A stretch of 64,000 nucleotides of DNA from Nostoc sp. JL33 (lineage in GTDB: Bacteria > Cyanobacteriota > Cyanobacteriia > Cyanobacteriales > Nostocaceae): NCBI RefSeq assembly GCF_017114985.1, contig NZ_JABXKP010000021.1:1-64000 (forward strand). The letters are read 5' to 3'. Positions 1 to 9,191 of this stretch are shown here, one piece after another. The first letter of the stretch is position 1; each line of letters opens with the position of its first letter. Position numbers and translations under genes: made by a program. The notes beneath the pieces are model-generated. The model was not told the origin of the DNA. It ran no database searches and was given only the letters and a program-made list of their open reading frames with translations.

Positions 1-387
1 TAGCTCGTAATCATAGTAGCTCACCTGCTTAAGAATTATTTTATAAACACCCTCTTAGAGGTCTTTTGATTGGGCTAATTAGGCGCACACTAAATTGATT
101 TGATCCCCAGTTCCAAAGCCTCTTAGAAGCTTATAGCAAATAATTTGCATTTAATTATACAAAAGTTAGCCGAGACTTTTGCTCAGATATGTTGAAGGTG
201 GAGATCAACTAAGCAATTCAAAATTCACTCATTCAAAATCCGAAGTCAAGGGATGCAATAGTTATAAGTATCTTAACTATTAGCTGTATGCAAATTAAAT
301 GCACTACAGCTTATTAGTTGAATTTCGATCAAGATTTGATAAATTGTTCTTAAATATTTAGTAAGAATTCTCAATAGTCAATGATTG
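1..387. other. Intergenic region upstream of furA
   Basis: AT-rich sequence with stops in all frames. I see no convincing gene, RNA or long inverted repeat here. It presumably holds the furA control region, but I could not identify a specific iron box by eye. Confidence 0.4.
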
Positions 388-417
388 TTGCAAATTGCTC
401 CCAAGATTTGTTATATT
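388..417 (+). promoter_or_regulatory. Possible furA promoter
   Basis: A TTGCAA hexamer at 388-393 and a TATATT hexamer at 412-417 are separated by 18 bases, about 33 bases before the preferred furA start. This fits a sigma70-type promoter. FurA is known to autoregulate in Anabaena, so a FurA site probably overlaps it, but none was confirmed. Confidence 0.35.
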
Positions 418-450
418 CTCAACTAATGAGCTTTGTTGAGAAATATTAGT

Positions 451-906
451 ATGACTGTCTACACAACTACTTCACTCAAGGCAGAACTGAACGAACGAGG
501 CTGGCGTTTAACTCCCCAGCGCGAAACAATTTTACACATTTTTCAAGAACTTCCGCAAGGTCAACATCTGAGTGCGGAAGATCTTTATCATCGGCTAGAA
601 ACTGATGGCAAAGGGATCAGCCTGTCAACTATTTATCGGAGTTTGAAGTTGATGGCAAGGATGGGAATTTTACGGGAACTAGAACTGGGCGAGGGACATA
701 AGCATTATGAGATCAACCAGCCCTATCCCCATCATCACCATCACTTAATTTGTGTCAGATGCAACTCAACCATTGAGTTTAAAAATGACTCAATTTTAAA
801 AATTGGCTCGAAAACCGCTCAAAAAGAAGGTTTTCACTTGCTGGACTGTCAAATGACCATCCATGCAGTGTGCCCCAAGTGCCAACGGGCGCTGATGCCG
901 CTTTAG
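451..906 (+). CDS. furA: Ferric uptake regulator FurA
   Basis: Fur-family metal-responsive repressor that uses Fe2+ as corepressor to control iron uptake and oxidative stress genes. From the ATG at 451 (MTVYTTTS) the protein has 151 residues, the length of Anabaena FurA; an upstream TTG at 433 would add six residues and is less likely. The N-terminal winged helix carries the recognition helix (SLSTIYRSLK, about residues 57-66). A five-histidine run follows near residue 90, then a CVRC pair and a C-(7)-C-x2-C cluster, i.e. the five cysteines typical of FurA. It lies tail-to-tail with the next gene, the same arrangement as furA/alr1690 in Anabaena PCC 7120, where read-through antisense RNA modulates furA. 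FurB/Zur and PerR paralogues are less likely given the close match to FurA features. Confidence 0.92.
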   Translation: MTVYTTTSLKAELNERGWRLTPQRETILHIFQELPQGQHLSAEDLYHRLETDGKGISLSTIYRSLKLMARMGILRELELGEGHKHYEINQPYPHHHHHLICVRCNSTIEFKNDSILKIGSKTAQKEGFHLLDCQMTIHAVCPKCQRALMPL

Positions 907-1037
907 CACTTGGGTAGATAATCAGACGAAGCTACTCAAATTAACCAAATAAGTGGAATATTGAGGAGTTCGTAATTTGCTGTTACTGGAGGCAAGCAAC
1001 CAGTTGGGAACTGATACTAACAACACCAAAGCGGATG

Positions 1038-2168
1038 TTAAAAGCGTCCGCTCTTAAGATCCTTGAGACTAATGCCGTAGAATTCCTGGGCTTGTTTAAT
1101 CGCTTTTTTAGTGTCATCTGCCATCACACCGTTGAGCTTGCCTTTATAAAAACCCCGCTCCCGTAGTCGCGTTTGGATTTCTAGGGTATTAAATTCGCTT
1201 TTACTAGCAGTATTAACTGAGCTATATAACTTAGCTCGGGTAGTTGGGCCAGCAACGCCACTTGCTGTTAAAAAATTAGCTGCCTGAAATCTCTTTACAG
1301 CATCGGCAGTATAGGGGCCATAGTAGCCATTTGGCTCTCCCTCTAAATATCCTGCCTGGATCAATTGTTCTTGAACTATTCTAACTGGCTCACCGCGATC
1401 GCCTACACGGAGTTTATCCCGATTGACTACCTTTTTGGGAGCATCTTCTCCATCACCGATGCCAACTCCCGGCAATTTGCCTAATGTTGCTGGGCCCACA
1501 ATTCCATCAACGCTTAATTTGTAAGAATCTTGGAACCGCTTGACAGATTCTTCGGTAATTGGGCCAAATATCCCTGTGGCGTTTCCGTAATAAAAGCCTG
1601 CGATTCTTAAGCGTTCTTGCAAAACCCTGACATCTTCACCTTCATCCCCTTGAGCAAGGTAGTTGGGATTGCGGCGCTTGCTAGTTGCTGAACTAGTAGT
1701 GCTAGGCTTTTTGGCTTGTGTACTTACAGTAGTGGACTTTTTAGCTTGTGTAGTCGTAGTACTCGGCTTTTTGGCTTGCCAACTTTCTAATTTTTGCAGG
1801 GTGCTTGCTCCAACAATGCCGTCTACTGGTAAACCAGCGGCCTTTTGGAAGCGCCGCACAGATTCTTCTGTAGATACGTCATATACTCTGGTGACTGGAG
1901 CTTGATAAAAGCCTGCTCGTTTCAACTGTTGTTGTATATTTCTGACAGAAGGGCCTTGATCGCCTTTTTCCAGTGCCATAACGCTGGTGAGGGCGCTAAG
2001 AAGGGACAAAGACAGAGCAAGGGGCAACATATACTTCCAAGCCCTACCAGAAAGCCGTTTCCAGTCTGGTGCAGCTGCGTCCTTAAACAAAGAACTGAGG
2101 GAGACCAATTCACTGGGTGTACTGTCTTCGTAGGCGAAAGCTAGGTGCAAATACGCAAGATTTTCCAT
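1038..2168 (-). CDS. Peptidoglycan-binding (PGRP1-like repeat) protein, alr1690-like
   Basis: 376-residue envelope protein. One hydrophobic segment (about residues 45-65, LPLALSLSLLSALTSVMA) serves as membrane anchor or uncleaved signal. Three clear PG_binding_1 repeats follow (about 68-128, 170-232, 253-313), each with the pattern GDxGxxVRxxQxxL then a GxVGxxT block. A fourth degenerate repeat ends the protein. A Thr/Ser/Lys-rich linker lies between repeats 1 and 2. The N-terminus MENLAYLHLA is compatible with a genuine start. The gene runs towards furA; if its transcription does not stop in the 130-base gap it makes RNA antisense to furA, as reported for alr1690 in Anabaena. No catalytic domain is visible, so cell-wall binding is the only supported role. 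Confidence 0.85.
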   Translation of the reverse strand: MENLAYLHLAFAYEDSTPSELVSLSSLFKDAAAPDWKRLSGRAWKYMLPLALSLSLLSALTSVMALEKGDQGPSVRNIQQQLKRAGFYQAPVTRVYDVSTEESVRRFQKAAGLPVDGIVGASTLQKLESWQAKKPSTTTTQAKKSTTVSTQAKKPSTTSSATSKRRNPNYLAQGDEGEDVRVLQERLRIAGFYYGNATGIFGPITEESVKRFQDSYKLSVDGIVGPATLGKLPGVGIGDGEDAPKKVVNRDKLRVGDRGEPVRIVQEQLIQAGYLEGEPNGYYGPYTADAVKRFQAANFLTASGVAGPTTRAKLYSSVNTASKSEFNTLEIQTRLRERGFYKGKLNGVMADDTKKAIKQAQEFYGISLKDLKSGRF

Positions 2169-2177
2169 ATTTGTTTC

Positions 2178-5100
2178 CTACACCATTGATTTTTCTTCGA
2201 TAACTGCTTCAGCTTGATGTACTAGGTTTCTCAAAGCTTCTAATGTTCCGATATTTACATCCTCCCACAAATTGCGCTGATGTGCTTCTAATAATCTTTC
2301 AGCAATATCACGCAGAGCATAAGGGTTCTTTTCCTGAATAAACTCCGAGACAACTGGATCGAGTAAATAAGCTTCTACTATGCCTTGATACATATAATCT
2401 TCAACACATTTAGCTGTAGCATCGTAGGCGAATAGATAATCTACCGTCGCCGCCATTTCAAACGCACCTTTGTAACCGTGGCGCATGACTCCCGCAATCC
2501 ACTTAGGATTAACTACGCGAGAACGATACACTCGTGCAATTTCTTCTTTCAGTTGGCGAACGCGTGGTTGGGCGGGTATGGAATTATCACCAAAATAAGT
2601 TTGGGGATTTTTTCCCTGTAGAGAACGCACCGCCGCTGTTAAGCCACCCTGAAATTGGTAATAATCATCAGAATCGAGCAGGTCGTGTTCACGGTTATCT
2701 TGATTGTGCAGGACAACTTGCATTTTCGCCAAGCGTTGGTTGAAGGCTTCGGGATTGGGGAGTGGGGAGTGGGGAGTGGGGAGTGGGGATGAGGGGGATG
2801 AGGGGGATGTTATTGTTGCTTCCTCTGTTCCCTGATCTTCCCCTGCGCCGCTTCCTGATGAGTAGGCGTAAGAACTCCAGTTGATGTAGGCGCGGGCTAA
2901 ATCTTCGTCATCTGTCCAGTTTTGTGATTCAATTAAACCTTGAAGTCCGGCGCCGTAAGCACCTGGACGAGAACCAAAGATGCGATAGCGCGATCGCACC
3001 ACGGCTTCTTCTAAAGTTAATCCTTGTTTAGTCCACAAATCAGTTTCTTGGCGAACTGCATCGGCGAGGGGATTTTGTTCTGGCGGTTCATCCAAGTCTG
3101 CCACTGCTGACACTGCTTGAGCGAATAAGTCAATTAAGTTGGGAAAAGCATCTCGAAAGAATCCCGAAATTCGCAAGGTGACATCTACACGGGGACGCCC
3201 CAAAATCGCTAGGGGCAAAATTTCAAAATCCACTACTCGCCGCGCTGCACCATCCCATACAGGTTGGACTCCAAGTAAAGCCAAGGCTTCGGCAATATCA
3301 TCACCCCCAGTCCTCATGGTGGCAGTTCCCCACATTGATAAGCCTAGTGTTTTGGGATACTCACCATGCTCTTGGGTGTAATATTCAACGAGGGTTTCAG
3401 CAGCTTTTCTGCCGATATCCCAAGCTGTTTCTGTGGGAATGGCGCGAATATCGACAGAATAAAAGTTTCTCCCAGTTGGTAGAACTTCCGGGCGGCCGCG
3501 CGTGGGTGCGCCGGCGGGGGCACTTGGGACGTAACCGCCATCGAGTCCATGTAATAAATGGGTGATTTCTTGGTGGGTTTGTTGTAAAGCTGGAAGTAGG
3601 CGATCGCGTATCCAGGTAGAGACGCGATTCATCGCGTCTGTGCTGGGGGGAGAGACGCGATTCATCGCGTCTGTACAAGAGTTTTGATTTATGAGTTGTT
3701 CTACTAAGAGGGCGGCGTGTTCTTCTAGGACTTCGACGATATCACCGAGGGTACGGCATTCTGTGCCATTGACTATTGAGTATTCACCACTAGGCATTGA
3801 CAAATCGGCTGTGAGGGGGTCGAAATCTAAACCCCAATCTTGAGCTATGGCGCGGGTAATACCTGAAGAATGGCGATTGGGTATCCGAGCGATCGCTACT
3901 ATTAAATCTCGCAACTGCCGTCCTTGGGGACATTGACCAAAAATGTGCAACCCATCGCGGATTTGGGCTTCTTTCAATTCACAAAGATAGCCACCGATGG
4001 AATTCAAAATTAAAGATGACGCTCGCGGACTCGCTAACGCTGCGCTAACAGAATTAAAAATTTCTGTTTCATTTTGGATTCCTAAATCCAGGTGTAAATT
4101 TTCTTTGATCACCAGTTCGCGGATGCGATCGCGAATCACTGGCAAACGCGAAGGATCTAAACTGTCCGCTTCATAATATTCATCAATTAAATTTTCTAAC
4201 TGTTGCAAAGAACCATAGAGTTCTGCACGAGTCATCGGCGGCGTGAGATGATCTATAATCACCGCTTGAGCGCGACGTTTAGCTTGGGAACCTTCACCAG
4301 GGTCATTCACAATAAACGGATACAGGTGGGGAAGTGCGCCGAAAGCTACTTCTGGATAACAATTGCTGGATAAAGCCACACTTTTACCCGGTAGCCATTC
4401 TAGATTTCCGTGTTTCCCCACATGAACTACAGCATCAGCACCAAAACATTCTCTTACCCAATAGTAGAAAGCTAAATAAGCATGAGTTGGTTCTAAATCC
4501 GGCGCATGATAATTCAAACTGGGGTCATTATCATAACCCCTTGCTGGCTGAATTCCCACGAAAACGTTGCCGAGTTGAATTCCAGGAACAGGGATTTGGC
4601 ATCGGTTATTCCCCTTGTCCCCCTTCTCTTCCTCATCATGCCCTACTCCCCACTCCCTACTCCCCACTCCCCACCTTTCACTAATACCTTGCTGAACTGC
4701 TGGCGGCAAAGAAGCGAAATATTCTTGATACTCTTCCAAAGAGACACTTTGGTGTACCGGAAGCGATTCTCGACCTTCGGGATCATTGGTTACGCCAGCT
4801 GTTAGCCGTTGAATCAACTCATCTCCTTGAGCAGGTGGATTTTCTACTTCATACCCAGCCAGATGTAAAGCTTGCAGGATTTCTACACAACTAGCTGGAG
4901 TGTCGAGTCCCACACCATTAGCGAGGCGGCCATTCCGGTTGGGGTAGTTTGCCAGAATTAGGGCAATTCGCCGCTCTTGGGGTGGTTTTGAACGTAGACG
5001 CGCCCAATTGGCTGCTAGTTTAGCAACGAACTCGATGCGATCGCTCACTGGTTCATAAATTACCACATCTGTCTCTAAATGGGGATTACGAGTTTGCACT

Positions 5101-6320
5101 GCTTTAAAAGACACAGCACGAGTAATAATCCGCCCATCTACTTCTGGTAGCGCCACATTCATCCCAATATCGCGGGGAGAAAGCCCTTGAAACTGTGACT
5201 CCCACTGCTCAATTGACCCGCCACTGAGGATCACCTGCAACACAGGCACATCTAATTTTTGCCACAGGTCGGTTTGGGGTGTTTCGGATTCCAAGCGTGC
5301 TAGAGAAAAACTGGTGGTATTCAGCAGCACAGCTATAGAATCCGCTTCTTTGGGTTGGAAAAATTCACTCAACTCAACTTGAACATCTACTTCACGCAAT
5401 GAGGAAACAAACACTGGCACAGGTTGTAAATTTTCTTGCACTAAAGCTTCGCATAAAGCATCAATTACCTTAGTATTTCCCGCTAAATAATGAGCGCGGT
5501 AGAAAAGGATGCCGACTTTGGGTATTGAGGATTGGTAGCTTTGAGCTTCTAAGGTGGATGAATGAGTATCTAAGGTGGATGAATGAGTATCTAAGGTGGA
5601 TGAACGAGTATCTAAGGTGGATGAATGAGTATCTAAGGTGGATGAATGAGTATCAAAGGTGGATGAATGAGTATCAAAGGTGGATGAATGAGTATCTAAC
5701 TCTCCCTCATCCCCCTCATCCCCCTCATCCCCCTCATCCCCACTCCCCACTCCCCACTCCCCACTCCCCACTCCCCATTCATACAATCCCACACGCGGAA
5801 TTGGCCGGGGTAACGGCGGATTATATGTAGTTAACAGGCAAGTATCGGAGATAAATTGCAGAGCATTAACGAAATTTTCCACGCCGCCTTGGCTAAAATA
5901 CTGCCATATCTGGTTAACAATACCCAAGGGCACGGTAGACTGGGAAATTAAATCGGGATCAAAAGCGTCGTCCCCTGGCATTACAATCAGGGTTCTACCA
6001 TTACGTTGCACAATTTCTTGCACTACTTCTAAGCCATAACCCCAGTATGAGCGTCCTCCTAACAGGCGCAAAATAATTACTTCGGCAAGTTCCAAAACTT
6101 GCTCTCCATAAGTATCTATGCTTAATTGTTGCTGCAACTGCAACAGATTAGCGACTCTTAATGCAGGAAAACTTGCAGGTAATTTTGTCACCGCAGCTGC
6201 CAAAGTTTGAATGTCGGTATCAGCAGCCGTAATCAACACGAAAGGTGCTGGAGTTTGTTCTATAAAAATTAAACCTTCTGACTGATTCCATCCACCCGAT
6301 GTGCTACTTATACGATGCAT
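2178..6320 (-). CDS. cobN: Cobaltochelatase-type CobN subunit with in-frame repeat insertions
   Basis: Large subunit of an ATP-dependent cobaltochelatase, homologous to ChlH/BchH. The N-terminus (IFIEQTPAPFVLITAADTD) and the block GGYVPSAPAGAPTRG...VLPTGRNFYS are CobN-like, as are HVGKHGNLEWLPGK and LSMWGTATMRTGGDD. At 1380 residues it is longer than the roughly 1250 expected, and the excess is repeat-derived: about residues 178-260 (seven DTHSST(L/F) units plus an EWGVGSG/DEGDEG tract), 544-577, 881-901 (two DAMNRVS units) and 1164-1194 (proline/serine tract). All insertions keep the frame. The gene starts only 9 bases beyond the end of its leftward neighbour's start codon and may be cotranscribed with it. 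No cobalamin riboswitch was recognised in the 57-base upstream gap. Confidence 0.88.
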   Translation of the reverse strand: MHRISSTSGGWNQSEGLIFIEQTPAPFVLITAADTDIQTLAAAVTKLPASFPALRVANLLQLQQQLSIDTYGEQVLELAEVIILRLLGGRSYWGYGLEVVQEIVQRNGRTLIVMPGDDAFDPDLISQSTVPLGIVNQIWQYFSQGGVENFVNALQFISDTCLLTTYNPPLPRPIPRVGLYEWGVGSGEWGVGSGDEGDEGDEGDEGELDTHSSTFDTHSSTFDTHSSTLDTHSSTLDTRSSTLDTHSSTLDTHSSTLEAQSYQSSIPKVGILFYRAHYLAGNTKVIDALCEALVQENLQPVPVFVSSLREVDVQVELSEFFQPKEADSIAVLLNTTSFSLARLESETPQTDLWQKLDVPVLQVILSGGSIEQWESQFQGLSPRDIGMNVALPEVDGRIITRAVSFKAVQTRNPHLETDVVIYEPVSDRIEFVAKLAANWARLRSKPPQERRIALILANYPNRNGRLANGVGLDTPASCVEILQALHLAGYEVENPPAQGDELIQRLTAGVTNDPEGRESLPVHQSVSLEEYQEYFASLPPAVQQGISERWGVGSREWGVGHDEEEKGDKGNNRCQIPVPGIQLGNVFVGIQPARGYDNDPSLNYHAPDLEPTHAYLAFYYWVRECFGADAVVHVGKHGNLEWLPGKSVALSSNCYPEVAFGALPHLYPFIVNDPGEGSQAKRRAQAVIIDHLTPPMTRAELYGSLQQLENLIDEYYEADSLDPSRLPVIRDRIRELVIKENLHLDLGIQNETEIFNSVSAALASPRASSLILNSIGGYLCELKEAQIRDGLHIFGQCPQGRQLRDLIVAIARIPNRHSSGITRAIAQDWGLDFDPLTADLSMPSGEYSIVNGTECRTLGDIVEVLEEHAALLVEQLINQNSCTDAMNRVSPPSTDAMNRVSTWIRDRLLPALQQTHQEITHLLHGLDGGYVPSAPAGAPTRGRPEVLPTGRNFYSVDIRAIPTETAWDIGRKAAETLVEYYTQEHGEYPKTLGLSMWGTATMRTGGDDIAEALALLGVQPVWDGAARRVVDFEILPLAILGRPRVDVTLRISGFFRDAFPNLIDLFAQAVSAVADLDEPPEQNPLADAVRQETDLWTKQGLTLEEAVVRSRYRIFGSRPGAYGAGLQGLIESQNWTDDEDLARAYINWSSYAYSSGSGAGEDQGTEEATITSPSSPSSPLPTPHSPLPNPEAFNQRLAKMQVVLHNQDNREHDLLDSDDYYQFQGGLTAAVRSLQGKNPQTYFGDNSIPAQPRVRQLKEEIARVYRSRVVNPKWIAGVMRHGYKGAFEMAATVDYLFAYDATAKCVEDYMYQGIVEAYLLDPVVSEFIQEKNPYALRDIAERLLEAHQRNLWEDVNIGTLEALRNLVHQAEAVIEEKSMV
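2755..2812. repeat. Heptamer STRR inside cobN
   Basis: Tandem GGGGAGT heptamers followed by GATGAGGG-type units. The same family occurs at 4620-4676, 5701-5780 and in the spacer at 17613-17650. Here it is translated as a Ser/Pro tract near residue 1180 of CobN. Confidence 0.8.
4620..4676. repeat. Heptamer STRR inside cobN
   Basis: Repeated CCCCACT / CCCTACT heptamers next to a CCCCTTGTCCCCCTTC tract, read in frame as the Trp-Gly-Val-Gly-Ser segment around residues 550-570 of CobN. Confidence 0.75.
5548..5698. repeat. 21-bp tandem repeat inside cobN (seven units)
   Basis: Seven near-identical 21-base units, each containing AAGGTGGATGAATGAGTATC with one or two substitutions per unit. The unit length is a multiple of three, so it encodes DTHSSTL/DTHSSTF in tandem on the minus strand (one unit reads DTRSSTL). 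Confidence 0.92.
5701..5780. repeat. STRR block adjoining the 21-bp repeat in cobN
   Basis: Four CCCTCATCC-type nonamers followed by about five CCCCACT heptamers, directly abutting the 21-bp repeat. Encodes the DEGDEG and EWGVGSG tracts of CobN. Confidence 0.85.
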
Positions 6321-6377
6321 AATGCTGTATTACCGTTTTAAACTGTTGCTTAGTACACAATCAAAGCACTGAATTTT

Positions 6378-7211
6378 TTATTTTGAAGCTAGGCTAATTA
6401 GCATTTTTTCAAAAACTTTCAACACATGCTCATTTCCATTATCTCTAGTAAAAATGCTAAAATTTGGGTTAGAGTTGATTTCAATTAACCAATATTGGTT
6501 ATCTCGGTCTAATACGATATCTAAACCAGCATAATCAAGGTCTAATTCTTCAAAAACTGGTTTAGCAAAATTAGCAATTTCTGACAATATTTGTGGATCG
6601 TTGATATACTTTGCTTTCGCACCATCCCAGTGCAGAGGACTGAGATTACCCGCAAACTTTGCATCACTTATATCTTTTTTATAGAGCAAAACTAACTCTT
6701 TATTTAAGAACACCGCTCTATATTCAAATTTAATCTGAATAACTTCTTGAGCAAGAGCGACATAATCATAATTTTTTAAATTGATATTAAAGATTTTATT
6801 TAAAGCAGTTTCAATTTCATCTACATTATGACATAAAAAGACGTTATGTCCCCTTGCACCAGAATTCCTTTTAACTATCACTGGAATTTCAAACTTGTTT
6901 TTTATTTCTAATACAATATCTTGAATAGTTGGAAATTTTAAGTAAATTTTATACTCGATTTCACAAAAAGGAGAAAGAAAACCTAATGTCCGAGGAAGTT
7001 TAACTTTTTCCTTTAAAACATGGTAAGTGTACTCTTTGTCTTTTATCAGGTGTGCTACTGCTTGATTAATTAACGGAGTGCTATAGTTACAAAAATAATG
7101 GGGTTTATTATTGAGTTTTATTTTGATTAAGTTTTCAGCAGGATGAATAATTTCATAGCTGATGTTTAAGTTTTCACAAGCTTGGAGCAATAGCGAAACG
7201 TTGTCTAACAT
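6378..7211 (-). CDS. ATP-grasp domain protein (RimK/glutathione synthetase-like)
   Basis: 277 residues with the ATP-grasp layout. A glycine-rich ATP loop sits at about 112-125 (VIVKRNSGARGHNVF), and the metal/ATP-binding end has DYAGLDIVLDRDNQYWLIEINSNPNFSIF-like spacing near 229-256, with the acidic residues of LDIV and the E-x-N pair expected to bind Mg-ATP. Such enzymes ligate a carboxylate to an amine or thiol. The substrate cannot be told from sequence. Base composition is clearly more AT-rich than cobN, and it begins 58 bases before cobN with the same orientation. RimK-like peptide or amino-acid ligase is the best guess. Confidence 0.75.
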   Translation of the reverse strand: MLDNVSLLLQACENLNISYEIIHPAENLIKIKLNNKPHYFCNYSTPLINQAVAHLIKDKEYTYHVLKEKVKLPRTLGFLSPFCEIEYKIYLKFPTIQDIVLEIKNKFEIPVIVKRNSGARGHNVFLCHNVDEIETALNKIFNINLKNYDYVALAQEVIQIKFEYRAVFLNKELVLLYKKDISDAKFAGNLSPLHWDGAKAKYINDPQILSEIANFAKPVFEELDLDYAGLDIVLDRDNQYWLIEINSNPNFSIFTRDNGNEHVLKVFEKMLISLASK

Positions 7212-7255
7212 AAATATTTAAAGTTAAACGTCTAAATTAGTAATTACGAATCACT

Positions 7256-8134
7256 TTAACTTGCTGTTTGCCGTTTAAAAATCACAATCTCAGTACCAAC
7301 AACTGGGTTACGCGCTATCAGCCTATTTTGGGAGTCGATAATTTCTAAATGGGTAAAATCAAGTTCTTGAGAGCGTTGTAATATCTCCGCAGCTAGTTTG
7401 TCCTGCTGAGATTCTTGAAGAGTGTACCAATCGTCACTAATTTTGACAGTTAGATTACTGGTGCGGAAGTTAGCTTGAATTGACTTTATCAGACCAGAGG
7501 CAATGCGATCGCTAATTTCGGCTACCTGATTTTCAATAGCTGCAATCAAGGCTTGTTCTGGTGTTAATTCTATGATTGGTGTCGGCGTTGGCGTTGGCGT
7601 GGGAATTGGTTCCGGTTCCGGCGTTGGTGGCGTAGTTTGTACTTCTGGCGGCGGCGTAATTTCCTCTGGTGGCTGTGGTGGCTGTGGTTCAGGTACAACT
7701 GACTCCGGTGGAGTACTTATCGTTGGTGTTGGTACAGGAACCTCCTCAACTGGGGGAACTGTTGCTATTTCACTAGGTTTACCAGTAAAGACACTCGCAG
7801 TTGTCCAAAGGAGAATTACAGCAATTCCAGTAACAATTCCCGTCAAAGCTGTATCTGATAACTTTGTTGACAAATTTGATGGTAAAAACAAGCGGATTGT
7901 CCTTAACAGTCCACCCCATCGCAACTGAAGCTGCTGGAAAAAACTGGGTGTTCCCTCAGTACCAGGCGGGGGTGCTGTCTCCAGTTTCTCCACCGTTACT
8001 TCTAAAACCCCAATCGTCCCTTGGAGAAGTTGGATAATTTTAGCCTTCCAAAATGGCTGAACTCTCTGGTAAGGTTTTTGGGGAGGTTGAGTTACCTGCT
8101 CATCCGTCGGTTTTGACTGATTGTCTTGTGACAT
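7256..8134 (-). CDS. Proline-rich single-pass membrane protein, function unknown
   Basis: 292 residues. A cytoplasmic N-terminus (Gln/Pro-rich, then about residues 26-95 with a charged amphipathic stretch) precedes one transmembrane segment near 98-116 (ALTGIVTGIAVILLWTTASVF). A Pro/Thr/Glu linker (about 125-190, including PTPTPTPTP) leads to a folded C-terminal domain (about 195-292) containing ISDDWYTLQESQQDKLAAEIL. I do not recognise a named family, though the layout resembles conserved cyanobacterial envelope proteins. It lies 44 bases before the ATP-grasp gene on the same strand. Confidence 0.65.
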   Translation of the reverse strand: MSQDNQSKPTDEQVTQPPQKPYQRVQPFWKAKIIQLLQGTIGVLEVTVEKLETAPPPGTEGTPSFFQQLQLRWGGLLRTIRLFLPSNLSTKLSDTALTGIVTGIAVILLWTTASVFTGKPSEIATVPPVEEVPVPTPTISTPPESVVPEPQPPQPPEEITPPPEVQTTPPTPEPEPIPTPTPTPTPIIELTPEQALIAAIENQVAEISDRIASGLIKSIQANFRTSNLTVKISDDWYTLQESQQDKLAAEILQRSQELDFTHLEIIDSQNRLIARNPVVGTEIVIFKRQTAS

Positions 8135-8269
8135 GGAACTTTCACCAAAAGCAGCGAATCAAAGACAAACAACGTACATTATTACTGGTGCTGCCTCTTT
8201 TGCCTTAATGTATCACTTCAATTGCACATTACTTCAGCTAAACTGACTATTTATAAAATTTGGTGAATT

Positions 8270-9187
8270 ATGAACCTGAAACGCCGTCAATTTTTATTTT
8301 TAAGTAGCCTCAGCGCCATTGGTACAGGATTTTTCGGCTGGATGTTAGTTCGTCAAAATCATCAAAGTGCTGAGATTACGGATTCAACAACAGCTATAGC
8401 CGCCAATTCAGCCAAAAAAGACTTGTTATTACGTTTTGTGTCTGTAGCTGATACGGGGACTGGTGCTAAAGGACAGTATGCTGTGGCTGGGGCGATGAAT
8501 GCTTATCACAAGCAAAATCCTTATGATTTAGTAGTTTTAGCTGGAGACAACATTTATAATAACGGCGAAATTGAAAAAATCGGCGAAGTTTTTGAGCGTC
8601 CCTACCAAGCTTTGCTAAAGCTTGGTGTGAAATTTCAGGCTTGTTTAGGTAATCACGATATTCGTACTGCCAATGGTGATCAACAAGTCAAGTATGCCGG
8701 CTTTAATATGAAGGGACGTTACTATACATTTAAACGTAATCAAGTACAATTTTTTGCATTAGATACTAATAGTAATGCTGATTGGAAAAACCAGCTATCT
8801 TGGTTACAAAAAGAATTAAGTCTTAGTAAAGCTCCTTGGAAAGTGGTGTTTGGACATCATCCGATTTATTCATCGGGTCAGTATGGGAGTAATCCAGATT
8901 TTATTAAAACTTTTGCTCCTCTATTTCAAAAATACGGCGTTCAACTTTACATCAATGGCCACGAACATAGTTATGAACGTACTCGTGCTATTGATGGTAC
9001 AACTTATTTAATTTGTGGCGCAGGTGCTGGCAATCGTCCTGTAGGGCGTTCCGAGTGGACAGAGTATTCCACCAGTGATTTAAGTTTTGCCTCTTATGAG
9101 GTGTATAAAGATAGAATAGAAGTAAGTGCGATCGCTACTGATAAACGCATTTTTGATAAAGGTATTATTCAATTAAAATCAGCTTAG
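8270..9187 (+). CDS. Exported metallophosphoesterase (purple acid phosphatase-like)
   Basis: 305 residues. The N-terminus has a twin-arginine-like signal (MNLKRRQFLFLSSLSAIGTG), suggesting folded export to the periplasm. The calcineurin-like metal motifs appear in order: DTG near 55, GDNIYNNG near 92, GNHD near 127, GHHPIYSSG near 196 and NGHEHSYER near 232. These bind a dinuclear metal centre for phosphomonoester hydrolysis. It is followed by a GAF gene after 4 bases, so the two are probably cotranscribed. Acid phosphatase activity is inferred from the family; the true substrate is not shown. Confidence 0.85.
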   Translation: MNLKRRQFLFLSSLSAIGTGFFGWMLVRQNHQSAEITDSTTAIAANSAKKDLLLRFVSVADTGTGAKGQYAVAGAMNAYHKQNPYDLVVLAGDNIYNNGEIEKIGEVFERPYQALLKLGVKFQACLGNHDIRTANGDQQVKYAGFNMKGRYYTFKRNQVQFFALDTNSNADWKNQLSWLQKELSLSKAPWKVVFGHHPIYSSGQYGSNPDFIKTFAPLFQKYGVQLYINGHEHSYERTRAIDGTTYLICGAGAGNRPVGRSEWTEYSTSDLSFASYEVYKDRIEVSAIATDKRIFDKGIIQLKSA

Positions 9188-9191
9188 TTAT

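Noticed and set aside
5525..5830. Rightward frame encoding LRWMNEY repeats
   Set aside because: It is the opposite-strand reading of the 21-bp repeat within CobN and has no start signals.
6321..6377. Cobalamin riboswitch before cobN
   Set aside because: The gap is only 57 bases and lacks the B12-box type sequence; far too short for the aptamer.
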